39,638 nt of DNA from Ruminococcus sp. (GTDB lineage Bacteria; Bacillota; Clostridia; Oscillospirales; Ruminococcaceae), in assembly GCA_012718885.1 (NCBI GenBank), contig JAAYBK010000393.1, positions 1-39,638 on the forward strand, written 5' to 3'. Both the position numbers and the translations under genes were made by a program. Positions 24,402-32,326 of the stretch are shown piece by piece. The notes under the pieces were generated by a model. It saw only the letters and a program-made list of their open reading frames with translations. It made no database searches and had not been told where the DNA came from. Within the stretch, counting starts at the first letter, position 1. Every line of letters begins with the position of its first letter.

Positions 24402-25526
24402 ATGACTGAAATTTTTAAGGCTGATTCTGTTGAGGAGGCTAAGGCTCTCGCCGTAAAAAAGTTCGGTAAGGACAAGCAGATCAAGTTTGAGATCGTTGAG
24501 GAGGGCAAAAAAGGTCTGTTCGGCATAGGCAAGAAGGAAGCTGTTGTAAAGGCTTCTGTTGCTGATGCTCCCGCTCAGACAGCTGCTGCTTCAAAGCCGG
24601 TCACTGAGGTAAAGGCTCCTGTAAAGTCTGCCGCAGCCGTTAAGACTGAGGAGGTAAAGCAGGTCGTTAAGAAGGAAGCAAAGTCCGAGGTTGAAAAGCT
24701 CGTTGAAGAGGTAAAGAAGCCTGTTGAAGAGGCTGCCGAGAAGATCACAAAGACCGAAGAAAAGATCAAGGAGACTGTCAGCACTGAGGCTGCTCCTGAA
24801 AATAATGAGCCTGAGAACGATGAGCAGGAATTCTCTCTCGACAACTTCACTCTCATTGAGGATGAATCTCAGATCCACCCAAAGGTAAAGCTTGCAAGAG
24901 ATTACATCACAAGCATCCTCAGAGCAATAGATATCGATGTTCAGTTCACTATCTATCAGAATGAATCCGGCGCTGTTATCAATATCGAAAGCGATAATAA
25001 TGGTACTATCATCGGAAGAAGAGGCGAAACTCTTGACTCACTCCAGTACCTCTGCTCAATAATCGCTAACAAGGGCGATAAGGATTACTTCAGGATCACC
25101 ATTGACTGCCTTGGCTACCGCAGCAAGAGAAAGGATACTCTTGAGCAGCTTGCTGCAAAGGTTGCAAAGTCTGTTCTCAGAACAGGCCGTTCACAGCCTC
25201 TTGAGCCAATGAATCCATATGAGAGAAGAGTTATCCACTCTGCTATTTCAAATATCGAAGGCGTTTCCTCACGTTCAGTCGGCGAGGAGCCTTACAGAAA
25301 GATCATCATTTCTTCCACTAATCCGAGAAAGAACGACAGACGCCGTGACGACAGAAGAGGCGGAAGAAGAAACGACAGACGTGGCGGTGAAAGAAGAAAC
25401 CACGACAGAGAGGTAAATATGGAGCGTAGATCCGTTGATCTCTCAACAAGCTTCGAGAAGGACTACAAGAGACCAAAGCCTGAGGACACTATGGAGGGCG
25501 GTCTCTACGGAAAGATCGAGCTTTGA
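24402..25526 (+). CDS. jag: Jag/KhpB-type RNA-binding protein with RG-rich tail
   Basis: A 374-aa protein, much longer than the roughly 210-aa Bacillus form. The Jag_N domain (1-50, MTEIFKADSVEEAKALAVKK, GKKGLFGIGKKEAVV) is followed by a roughly 100-aa Lys/Glu/Ala linker, a KH domain (about 165-235, with the GTIIGRRGETLDSLQYL loop), an R3H domain (about 240-300, RSQPLEPMNPYERRVIHSAI) and an Arg/Gly/Asp-rich tail (about 305-340, repeats of DRRGGRR) before a short acidic end. KhpB binds many RNAs with KhpA and affects cell division and envelope. An AAGGAGG site precedes the ATG. It is co-oriented with yidC, as is usual. Confidence 0.93.
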   Translation: MTEIFKADSVEEAKALAVKKFGKDKQIKFEIVEEGKKGLFGIGKKEAVVKASVADAPAQTAAASKPVTEVKAPVKSAAAVKTEEVKQVVKKEAKSEVEKLVEEVKKPVEEAAEKITKTEEKIKETVSTEAAPENNEPENDEQEFSLDNFTLIEDESQIHPKVKLARDYITSILRAIDIDVQFTIYQNESGAVINIESDNNGTIIGRRGETLDSLQYLCSIIANKGDKDYFRITIDCLGYRSKRKDTLEQLAAKVAKSVLRTGRSQPLEPMNPYERRVIHSAISNIEGVSSRSVGEEPYRKIIISSTNPRKNDRRRDDRRGGRRNDRRGGERRNHDREVNMERRSVDLSTSFEKDYKRPKPEDTMEGGLYGKIEL

Positions 25527-25542
25527 TCCATTGAATAACGAG

Positions 25543-25572
25543 AACAACGGCAGCTTTTGCCGTTGTTTTTTT
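25543..25572 (+). terminator. Terminator after jag, abutting the mnmE ribosome site
   Basis: AACAACGGCA (25543-25552) / TGCCGTTGTT (25558-25567), 5-nt loop, followed by a T-run to 25572. The mnmE TAGGAG site begins immediately afterwards, so mnmE must be expressed by read-through or from a promoter inside jag. Confidence 0.82.
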
Positions 25573-25584
25573 AGGAGTGATTTT

Positions 25585-26946
25585 ATGTCAACTATTGCTG
25601 CTATCTCGACGCCGGAGGCTGCCGGAGGTATTGCAGTTATAAGAATATCAGGTGAGGATTCATTCCATGTTGCAGACAGAGTATTTCGTTCGGTGAGCGG
25701 TAAAAAGGCTGCTGATATGGGCGGATATACCTGTGCATACGGCACAGCCTATGACGGTGACGAGCGTATCGATGACTGCATCCTGACCGTGTTCAGAGCC
25801 CCCCACAGCTACACCGGAGAGGATACAGCTGAGATATCCTGTCACGGAGGGCTTTATGTAACAAGGAGGATTCTTCGCGCCCTTCTGAAAAACGGAGCGG
25901 AAAATGCCGGCCCGGGAGAGTTCACAAAACGTGCTTTCATGAACGGAAAGCTCGACCTGACACAGGCAGAAGCGGTCATGGATATAATCTCTGCAAAGGG
26001 TGAAAGAGAGCTGAAGATGGCTGAAAATCTCCGTGAGGGAGCAGCTTTCAAGAAGGCTGATGAATGTTCCAAAAGGCTGATGAAGCTGCTGGGAGACCTT
26101 GCAGCCTGGGCGGATTATCCCGAGGAAGATATTCCTGCCGTTGAGCCTGAGAATCTTTCAGCGGAGCTTAACTCCATAAGAGACGAGCTCAATGAGCTGA
26201 TAATTAATTATGATTGCGGACGTATCCTCCGTGAGGGTGTCGCAACTGCTATCATCGGCCGACCTAATGTTGGCAAATCAACCCTCTTCAACTGTCTCAG
26301 CGGCTATAGCCGCAGCATCGTTACTGATATTGCCGGAACTACCCGAGATATTATTGAGGAATCTGTCAGCATCGGAGACATTGTTCTGAGACTTTCGGAT
26401 ACTGCCGGAATTCATCAGACTGAGGATAAGATAGAGGGTATCGGAGTTGATATGGCTGAAAAAATGATAGGTTCGTCTGAACTAATTATTGCAGTATTTG
26501 ACGGTGGCTGTCCGCTCACGGAGGACGATCAATATTTAATTAATAAAATTAATAATAAAAAATGCGTTGCTGTTATCAATAAAAATGATGTCAATCAGAC
26601 GCTTGATATCCAGCCTATCAAAGATAAATTTAAACATATAGTATATATTTCTGCTAAGGAAAATCAGGGCGTTGATGACCTTAAAAGAGAAATTGAAGAG
26701 ATTTTTCAGATCAATGAGAACACAGTTAATTCTGTTTCAGCTGCTAATGAAAGACAGAAAAGATGTATTGAGTCCGCTATCACCTGCATTGAAAATACAA
26801 TTAATGCAATTGAAAATGGTGAGATGCTGGATGCGGTAAATGTGATTCTTGATGAGGCTGAGCAGTATTTGCTTGAGCTTACGGGACAGCGTATTACAAA
26901 TGCAGTTGTTGATGAAGTGTTCTCAAGATTCTGTGTCGGAAAATAA
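25585..26946 (+). CDS. mnmE: tRNA modification GTPase MnmE
   Basis: A 453-aa protein. The N-terminal folate-binding domain begins MSTIAAISTPEAAGGIAVIR; the embedded G domain (about 220-375) has P-loop GRPNVGKST (near 225), DIAGTTRD, DTAG and NKND; the C-terminus ends FSRFCVGK, carrying the essential Cys of the FCxGK motif. With MnmG it installs the cmnm5 group on wobble uridines. ATG 25585 has TAGGAG upstream. The second half is noticeably more AT-rich than the first. Confidence 0.97.
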   Translation: MSTIAAISTPEAAGGIAVIRISGEDSFHVADRVFRSVSGKKAADMGGYTCAYGTAYDGDERIDDCILTVFRAPHSYTGEDTAEISCHGGLYVTRRILRALLKNGAENAGPGEFTKRAFMNGKLDLTQAEAVMDIISAKGERELKMAENLREGAAFKKADECSKRLMKLLGDLAAWADYPEEDIPAVEPENLSAELNSIRDELNELIINYDCGRILREGVATAIIGRPNVGKSTLFNCLSGYSRSIVTDIAGTTRDIIEESVSIGDIVLRLSDTAGIHQTEDKIEGIGVDMAEKMIGSSELIIAVFDGGCPLTEDDQYLINKINNKKCVAVINKNDVNQTLDIQPIKDKFKHIVYISAKENQGVDDLKREIEEIFQINENTVNSVSAANERQKRCIESAITCIENTINAIENGEMLDAVNVILDEAEQYLLELTGQRITNAVVDEVFSRFCVGK

Positions 26947-26962
26947 TGTTTCACGTGAAACA
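26947..26962. other. parS: parS site 1 (perfect)
   Basis: TGTTTCACGTGAAACA, the exact 16-bp ParB centromere palindrome. It starts one base after the mnmE stop codon, between mnmE and mnmG. Confidence 0.97.
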
Positions 26963-26980
26963 ATCAAATGAGGATTTTTT

Positions 26981-28870
26981 ATGTCATATAAAATGGGAGA
27001 ATTTGATGTTGCCGTTGTAGGTGCTGGTCATGCAGGAGTAGAGGCTGCACTCGCTTCAGCACGACTTGGCTGCAAAACGGTAATGTTTACAATATCATTG
27101 GATCAGATAGCAAATATGCCCTGTAATCCGTCAATCGGAGGCACTGCAAAGGGACATCTTGTACGTGAGATAGATGCTCTTGGCGGTGAAATGGGCAAGG
27201 CTGCTGACAAATGTTTCATACAAAGTCGTATGTTGAACAGAGGAAAAGGACCTGCTGTTCATAGTTTAAGAGTGCAGGCAGACAGAGTAAAATACCACAA
27301 TTATATGAAAGAGGTATGCGAAAAACAGAAAAATCTGTTTGTGAAACAAGGTGAAGTTGCAGAAATAATAGTTAAAGAAGGAAAAATTACTGGCATAAAA
27401 ACATCACTGGGAGCAGAATATTCTGTAAAATCAGTGATAATTGCAACAGGAACCTACCTTAAAGGCAAGATACATATTGGTGAAGTTTCATATGAAAGCG
27501 GCCCTGATTCCGCATTGCCAAGTAAGTATTTATCGAAAAGCCTGCTTGAAAATGGAGTAGAGCTTCGTCGTTTTAAGACTGGAACCCCCTGCCGTGTAAA
27601 CAAGAGAAGTATCAATTTTGACATAATGGAACGCCAGGACGGTGACGAAAAAATTGTACCTTTCTCCTTTGAAACACCCACTGAGGGGTTAAAGAATCAG
27701 GTGAGCTGTTACGTTACCTATACCAATAGTAAAACACATGAGGTCATACTTTCAAACCTTGACAGATCACCGCTATATAGCGGTAGGATAGAAGGAGTTG
27801 GACCAAGATACTGTCCTTCTATCGAGGACAAAATAGTAAGGTTTTCTGATAAGCCTCGCCATCAACTTTTTGTTGAGCCTATGGGTTTGACTACAGAAGA
27901 GTACTATTTACAGGGAATGTCTTCATCTCTGCCGGAGGATGTACAGCTTTCATTCCTGAAAACAATAGAGGGACTTGAAGATGTAGAGATAATGAGACCT
28001 GCATATGCGATCGAATATGATTGCTGTGATCCCCTTCAGCTTCTTCCAACACTTGAATTTAAGAAGATCAGCGGATTATATGGTGCAGGACAATTTAACG
28101 GTAGCTCCGGATATGAAGAGGCCGGTGCACAGGGAATTGTTGCTGGTATAAATGCTGCACTAAAGATCAAAGGTAAGGAGCCAATGATTCTTGACAGGGC
28201 AAGCTCATACATTGGAACATTAGTAGACGACCTTGTTACGAAAGGCTGTTCAGATCCTTATAGAATGATGACTTCAAGAAGTGAATACAGACTGATTTTG
28301 AGGCAGGATAATGCAGATCAAAGACTAACTCCTATTGGATATAAAATAGGTTTGATTTCACGTGAAAGATATGATAAACTACTAAAAAAAGAAGATCTTG
28401 TAAAAAAAGAAATTGACAGGATATGTTCTATTAATATTGGACCAAGTGATGATTTGAATGAATTCTTAATTTCTAGCCATACCTCCCCTTTGAGTAATGG
28501 TTGTAAATTAAGTGATCTTGTTCGCCGTCCACAGCTCAATTATAATGATCTTGCTTTTATTGATCCTGATAGAGAAGAACTTGCAGATGATGTAAAAGAA
28601 CAGGTTGAACTTCAGATTAAATATGAGGGATATATTTCAAAGCAACTTGCTCAAATTGAACAGATGCGTAGACTTGAAGAGAAAAAATTGCCTGAATACC
28701 TTGACTATAAGGATATATATGGCCTCAGACTTGAAGCAGTTGAGAAGCTAAATAAGGTTAAACCGGTTTCTTTAGGTCAGGCATCAAGAATATCTGGTGT
28801 CTCCCCTGCTGATATTTCATTGCTTGCTGTATGGCTTCAGAAAGAGAAAGGTGAGAACAATGCTTCCTGA
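26981..28870 (+). CDS. mnmG: tRNA uridine-5-carboxymethylaminomethyl(34) synthase MnmG
   Basis: A 629-aa FAD-dependent partner of MnmE. The Rossmann dinucleotide fold is at [17 protein letters not shown] (about 14-30), with [21 protein letters not shown] downstream. GTYLKG, the FKTGTP region and [17 protein letters not shown] are family signatures, and the C-terminal helical domain binds MnmE and tRNA. GAGG precedes the ATG. Its 3' end overlaps rsmG by 11 nt. A degenerate parS lies within it at 28353. Base composition is more AT-rich than genes before 26.4 kb. Confidence 0.97.
   Translation: MSYKMGEFDVAVVGAGHAGVEAALASARLGCKTVMFTISLDQIANMPCNPSIGGTAKGHLVREIDALGGEMGKAADKCFIQSRMLNRGKGPAVHSLRVQADRVKYHNYMKEVCEKQKNLFVKQGEVAEIIVKEGKITGIKTSLGAEYSVKSVIIATGTYLKGKIHIGEVSYESGPDSALPSKYLSKSLLENGVELRRFKTGTPCRVNKRSINFDIMERQDGDEKIVPFSFETPTEGLKNQVSCYVTYTNSKTHEVILSNLDRSPLYSGRIEGVGPRYCPSIEDKIVRFSDKPRHQLFVEPMGLTTEEYYLQGMSSSLPEDVQLSFLKTIEGLEDVEIMRPAYAIEYDCCDPLQLLPTLEFKKISGLYGAGQFNGSSGYEEAGAQGIVAGINAALKIKGKEPMILDRASSYIGTLVDDLVTKGCSDPYRMMTSRSEYRLILRQDNADQRLTPIGYKIGLISRERYDKLLKKEDLVKKEIDRICSINIGPSDDLNEFLISSHTSPLSNGCKLSDLVRRPQLNYNDLAFIDPDREELADDVKEQVELQIKYEGYISKQLAQIEQMRRLEEKKLPEYLDYKDIYGLRLEAVEKLNKVKPVSLGQASRISGVSPADISLLAVWLQKEKGENNAS
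28353..28368. other. Degenerate parS-like palindrome in mnmG
   Basis: GATTTCACGTGAAAGA matches 13 of 16 positions of parS and keeps the 12-bp core TTTCACGTGAAA. It may be a weak ParB site. Confidence 0.55.
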
Positions 28871-29564
28871 TTTTGAATTTTGTTGCGATGCGTTTAAAAA
28901 ATATGGGTTTGAATTAAGCAATGATAACTATAAGAAGTTCTGTGCGTATTCGGATTATCTTGTTGAATATAATAAAAATGTTAATCTCACTGCTATCACT
29001 GAGCCAATGGAGATTCTCTATAAGCATTTCATTGATAGCATAATGATTACTCGTTACATTGATATTCCTTTTGGTGCCTCGTTGATCGATGTTGGAACAG
29101 GCGCCGGATTTCCGTCTGTTCCAATTAAGATAATCAGGCCTGATATTAATCTGACACTTCTTGACAGTCTAAATAAAAGAATAGTTTTTCTTGATTCACT
29201 TTGCAATATTCTTGAGATTGATGCTCAGCTTATACATGGCCGTGCTGAGGATTTCTCCAAGAAAGAGGAATTTCGAGAAAAATATGACTTTGCTTGTGCG
29301 AGGGCGGTTACAAATATGTCTCTTCTTAGTGAATTATGCATTCCTTTTGTTAGGGTTGGCGGCAAATTTATTTCAATGAAAGGTCCAACTGAGAATATTT
29401 CAATTGGCTATAATGCGATAGAGATACTGGGCGGAATTGTTTCACGTGAAACAAATTATACTGTTGAAGCTGAAGAACGCAGGATAATTGAGATCAGTAA
29501 AATATCGCAAACACCAACAAAATATCCGAGAAATAGCAGTCAGATAAAGAAAAAATTACTCTGA
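28860..29564 (+). CDS. rsmG: 16S rRNA (guanine527-N7)-methyltransferase RsmG
   Basis: A 234-aa Rossmann-fold methyltransferase that makes m7G527 in 16S rRNA. SAM-binding motif I is [18 protein letters not shown] and motif II ends in [28 protein letters not shown] and GGKFISMKG follow. The start ATG 28860 has AAAGGTGAG upstream and overlaps mnmG by 11 nt; an upstream in-frame extension lacks support. A perfect parS is embedded in its coding sequence (29438-29453), specifying Val-Ser-Arg-Glu-Thr. Confidence 0.95.
   Translation: MLPDFEFCCDAFKKYGFELSNDNYKKFCAYSDYLVEYNKNVNLTAITEPMEILYKHFIDSIMITRYIDIPFGASLIDVGTGAGFPSVPIKIIRPDINLTLLDSLNKRIVFLDSLCNILEIDAQLIHGRAEDFSKKEEFREKYDFACARAVTNMSLLSELCIPFVRVGGKFISMKGPTENISIGYNAIEILGGIVSRETNYTVEAEERRIIEISKISQTPTKYPRNSSQIKKKLL
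29438..29453. other. parS: parS site 2 (perfect, inside rsmG)
   Basis: Exact TGTTTCACGTGAAACA within the rsmG reading frame, about 110 nt before its stop codon. Confidence 0.97.
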
Positions 29565-29586
29565 AAAATCATTATTATATCCAAAG

Positions 29587-29622
29587 ATCCGCTTTTATGT
29601 AGAATAAAGGCGGATTATTTTT
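29587..29622 (+). terminator. Terminator after rsmG
   Basis: ATCCGCTTTTA (29587-29597) pairs with TAAAGGCGGAT (29605-29615) with one wobble pair, followed by TATTTTTG. It separates the mnmE-mnmG-rsmG unit from noc. Confidence 0.72.
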
Positions 29623-29684
29623 GTAGCAATTATTTCCGGAACATGATATCATTATGCTATCAATTTAATTGCGAGGTACATAAT

Positions 29685-30503
29685 ATGTCAGGAATATTCA
29701 GTTTACAAAAAGAAAAGGTTGTTGGAAAGGTCATAAATATTGAAATTTGCAAGATCATTCCAAATTGTCATCAGCCAAGATTTAATTTTAATGAAGCTGA
29801 TCTGTCATCACTTGCGGAATCAATAAAAGCAAATGGAATACTTCAACCTTTATCCGTAAAAAAAGTAAATAATAAATATGAGCTTATAGCAGGGGAGAGA
29901 CGTCTTCGTGCAGCAAGACTTTGTAATCTTACTTGTGTTCCATGTATTGTTTATGATATTACGGATAGAAATTCGGCTATACTTGCACTCGTCGAGAATA
30001 TTCAGCGTCAGGATCTATCTTTTTTTGAAGAGGCAATTGCAATTGAAAAATTAATAAGTATATATGATATGACACAGGAAGAAGCGGCTTCTCAGCTTGG
30101 CAAAGCTCAGTGTACAGTTGCCAATAAACTAAGGCTGCTAAGATTAACTGAGAACGAGCGAGAAATTATCTTAAAATACGACCTGACAGAACGTCATGCA
30201 AGAGCACTATTAAAGCTTGGCAGCGAGGAAGATAGGTTTATAATCCTTGATAAAATTATAACAAATAATCTGAATGTTGAGAAAACAGAAAGATGTATTG
30301 AAGAATATATTGGTTGCCAGAGAGAGAAAGCAAGCTATAAGAAGCGCTCAAAGGTTTTTCAAAATGTGAAAATGTTCGTTAATACGATAAACAGAGCAGT
30401 TGAGACTATGCAGGCAGCCGGAATTTCTGCTGATTCCCGGAAAATTCAAAGCGAAAACTATATAGAATATCGTGTCAGGATACCTATCCAGCGTAAATCG
30501 TGA
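29685..30503 (+). CDS. noc: Nucleoid occlusion protein Noc (ParB paralogue)
   Basis: A 272-aa ParB/Noc-family CTPase. The CTP-binding region carries GERRLRAARL and ENIQRQDLSFFEEA; a central helix-turn-helix follows (MTQEEAASQLGKAQCTVANKL), and the basic C-terminus ends YIEYRVRIPIQRKS. In Bacillus, Noc sits at the same place (rsmG-noc-soj-spo0J) and blocks septation over the nucleoid. The N-terminus MSGIFSLQKEKV could be a short amphipathic membrane-targeting helix. ATG 29685 follows GAGG; an extension to 29643 is less likely. No copy of the Bacillus Noc site ATTTCCCGGGAAAT was seen in the window. Confidence 0.87.
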   Translation: MSGIFSLQKEKVVGKVINIEICKIIPNCHQPRFNFNEADLSSLAESIKANGILQPLSVKKVNNKYELIAGERRLRAARLCNLTCVPCIVYDITDRNSAILALVENIQRQDLSFFEEAIAIEKLISIYDMTQEEAASQLGKAQCTVANKLRLLRLTENEREIILKYDLTERHARALLKLGSEEDRFIILDKIITNNLNVEKTERCIEEYIGCQREKASYKKRSKVFQNVKMFVNTINRAVETMQAAGISADSRKIQSENYIEYRVRIPIQRKS

Positions 30504-30506
30504 AAA

Positions 30507-30522
30507 TGTTTCACGTGAAACA
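30507..30522. other. parS: parS site 3 (perfect)
   Basis: Exact TGTTTCACGTGAAACA, starting 4 nt after the noc stop codon, 25 nt (centre to centre) from site 4. Confidence 0.97.
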
Positions 30523-30531
30523 ATCTATTTG

Positions 30532-30547
30532 TGTTTCACGTGAAACA
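30532..30547. other. parS: parS site 4 (perfect)
   Basis: Exact TGTTTCACGTGAAACA, placed just upstream of the parA promoter (-35 at 30574), so ParB or Noc binding could affect parAB transcription. Confidence 0.97.
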
Positions 30548-30573
30548 TTTTTTTGTAAAAATCTCAAATCGTA

Positions 30574-30602
30574 TTTACAAGCGCATTTAAAAGTGGTATA
30601 AT
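30574..30602 (+). promoter_or_regulatory. Promoter of parA-parB
   Basis: TTTACA (30574-30579), 17-nt spacer ending TGG (extended -10), TATAAT (30597-30602). It lies 27 nt downstream of parS site 4. Confidence 0.78.
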
Positions 30603-30632
30603 AGTTATATAACAATAAGAAAGGAAGATTTC

Positions 30633-31454
30633 ATGGGCAAAATTATAGCTGTTGCCAATCAAAAGGGTGGAGTCGGAAAATCAACCACTGTTGTGAATCT
30701 CTCTGCATACCTTGGTTCAAGGAATAAGAGGGTTCTCTGCGTTGATTCAGACCCACAGGGCAATACAACGACTGGATTCGGAATAAAAAAGAAGTCCGTT
30801 TCTGCTTCAACCTATGATGTTATTACTGGCAAGATACGTATTCAGGATGCGATCATAAATACAGAATTTGAAAACGTGTCCATTCTTCCAGCAACAGAAG
30901 ACCTTGCCGGATGTGAAATAGAGCTTGCAAATAACGATAATCGTCTTAACAGGCTCAAAATGCAGCTTCTGACCTGTAAAGAAGAGTACGACTACATATT
31001 TATAGACTGTCCGCCGGCACTTGGAACTATCACGCTTAACGGCCTTGTTGCCTGTGATACGATACTTGTGCCGATGCTTGCTGAGTTTTATGCCCTTGAG
31101 GGTCTTTCTCAGCTTGCAAATACAATAAAACTTGTAAAGAGCAATTACAATCCGGCTCTTGATATTGAGGGAATACTGTTCACAATGTTTGACGGAAGAC
31201 TGAATATTGCTAACGATGTTGTGGCAGAGGTGGAACAGTTCTTCCCGGACAAGGTGTTCAAGACAAAGATCCCGAGAAATGTGCGTATTTCAGAGGCTCC
31301 GTCCTACAGTATGCCTGTAATGTACTACGACAAGCACTCAAAGGGTGCGGAGGCATATGAGTTGCTGGGACATGAGATGCTCGGAGAGCCGCTGGAACTG
31401 CCGAAAAAGAAGAAAAGAGGCATTTTCACTTTTAAAAAGAAGAAAGAGGAGTGA
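30633..31454 (+). CDS. parA: Chromosome partitioning ATPase ParA (Soj)
   Basis: A 273-aa deviant-Walker ATPase that drives origin segregation with ParB and modulates DnaA. The deviant Walker A is KGGVGKST (11-18); DSDPQGN, then IDCPPALGTITLNG and KTKIPRNVRISEAPSYSMP are Soj signatures. It is about 20 residues longer than Bacillus Soj because of a polybasic tail, LPKKKKRGIFTFKKKKEE, which may bind DNA or membrane. AAGGAAG precedes the ATG; parB follows after 6 nt. Confidence 0.96.
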   Translation: MGKIIAVANQKGGVGKSTTVVNLSAYLGSRNKRVLCVDSDPQGNTTTGFGIKKKSVSASTYDVITGKIRIQDAIINTEFENVSILPATEDLAGCEIELANNDNRLNRLKMQLLTCKEEYDYIFIDCPPALGTITLNGLVACDTILVPMLAEFYALEGLSQLANTIKLVKSNYNPALDIEGILFTMFDGRLNIANDVVAEVEQFFPDKVFKTKIPRNVRISEAPSYSMPVMYYDKHSKGAEAYELLGHEMLGEPLELPKKKKRGIFTFKKKKEE

Positions 31455-31460
31455 TAAGGT

Positions 31461-32312
31461 ATGGCTAAAGGCGGACTTAAATCCGGACTTGGTCTTTTGT
31501 TAAATGACAATTCAAATGATGTTCAGGTAAAAAACAAACTCCGTACATCAGAGCTTGAGCCAAACAGAGATCAGCCCAGAAAAAATTTCAGTGATGAGGC
31601 AATAACTGCTCTTGCTGATTCTATTCGTGAGCACGGTATGCTTCAGCCAATACTTGTCAGACCTCTCAGCAGCGGCGGCTACCAGATAGTTGCCGGTGAA
31701 AGAAGATGGAGAGCGGCTCGTATGCTCGGCCTTGATGAGGTTCCTGTAACCATAAGGGAGCTAAGCGACGTTGAGACAATGCAGATCGCTATAATAGAGA
31801 ACCTCCAGAGAGAGAATCTGAATCCTATAGAAGAGGCGGCCGGATACAATGAACTTATCGAGAATTACGGTATGACTCAGGATCAGGTAGCAAAAATGGT
31901 GGGACGCTCACGTTCGGCTATTGCAAATGCTGTAAGACTGCTCTCACTTCCGGAAAGAGTGCTGAAAATGCTCGAAAAAGGGGATATTTCAGCAGGTCAC
32001 GGAAGAGCTCTTCTGGGATTTGACAATGAGGAGCTGCTAATTGCAACTGCAATAAGGGCTTCAGAAGGCGGGCTGACTGTAAGGCAGGTAGAAAAGGCTG
32101 CACAGCGATCCAGCGAGCCGGAAGCACCAGCCGCAGAGAAGTCTGATAAACGCATCGATAATTATTTTGTGGAGATGGAGATTTCTCTTAACGAGAGACT
32201 TGGCAGAAAGGTCAAGGTAGATTATGCTAAGAACAAGGGTGCTCTCATCCTTGAATTTTATGATAAAGAAGATCTTGCGGCGCTTGCAGAAAAGCTCGCA
32301 AAGGAAGAATAA
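31461..32312 (+). CDS. parB: Chromosome partitioning protein ParB (Spo0J)
   Basis: A 283-aa CTP-dependent DNA clamp that loads at parS. The N-terminal basic segment (MAKGGLKSGLGLLL) is the usual ParA-stimulating region; GERRWRAARMLG and ENLQRENLNPIEEAAGY bind CTP; the helix-turn-helix is MTQDQVAKMVGRSRSAIANAV; the C-terminal dimerisation domain ends ALAEKLAKEE. AAGGT precedes the ATG. Four perfect parS sites lie 0.9-4.5 kb upstream. serS begins 14 nt downstream. Confidence 0.97.
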   Translation: MAKGGLKSGLGLLLNDNSNDVQVKNKLRTSELEPNRDQPRKNFSDEAITALADSIREHGMLQPILVRPLSSGGYQIVAGERRWRAARMLGLDEVPVTIRELSDVETMQIAIIENLQRENLNPIEEAAGYNELIENYGMTQDQVAKMVGRSRSAIANAVRLLSLPERVLKMLEKGDISAGHGRALLGFDNEELLIATAIRASEGGLTVRQVEKAAQRSSEPEAPAAEKSDKRIDNYFVEMEISLNERLGRKVKVDYAKNKGALILEFYDKEDLAALAEKLAKEE

Positions 32313-32326
32313 AGGAGTAAATTGAA

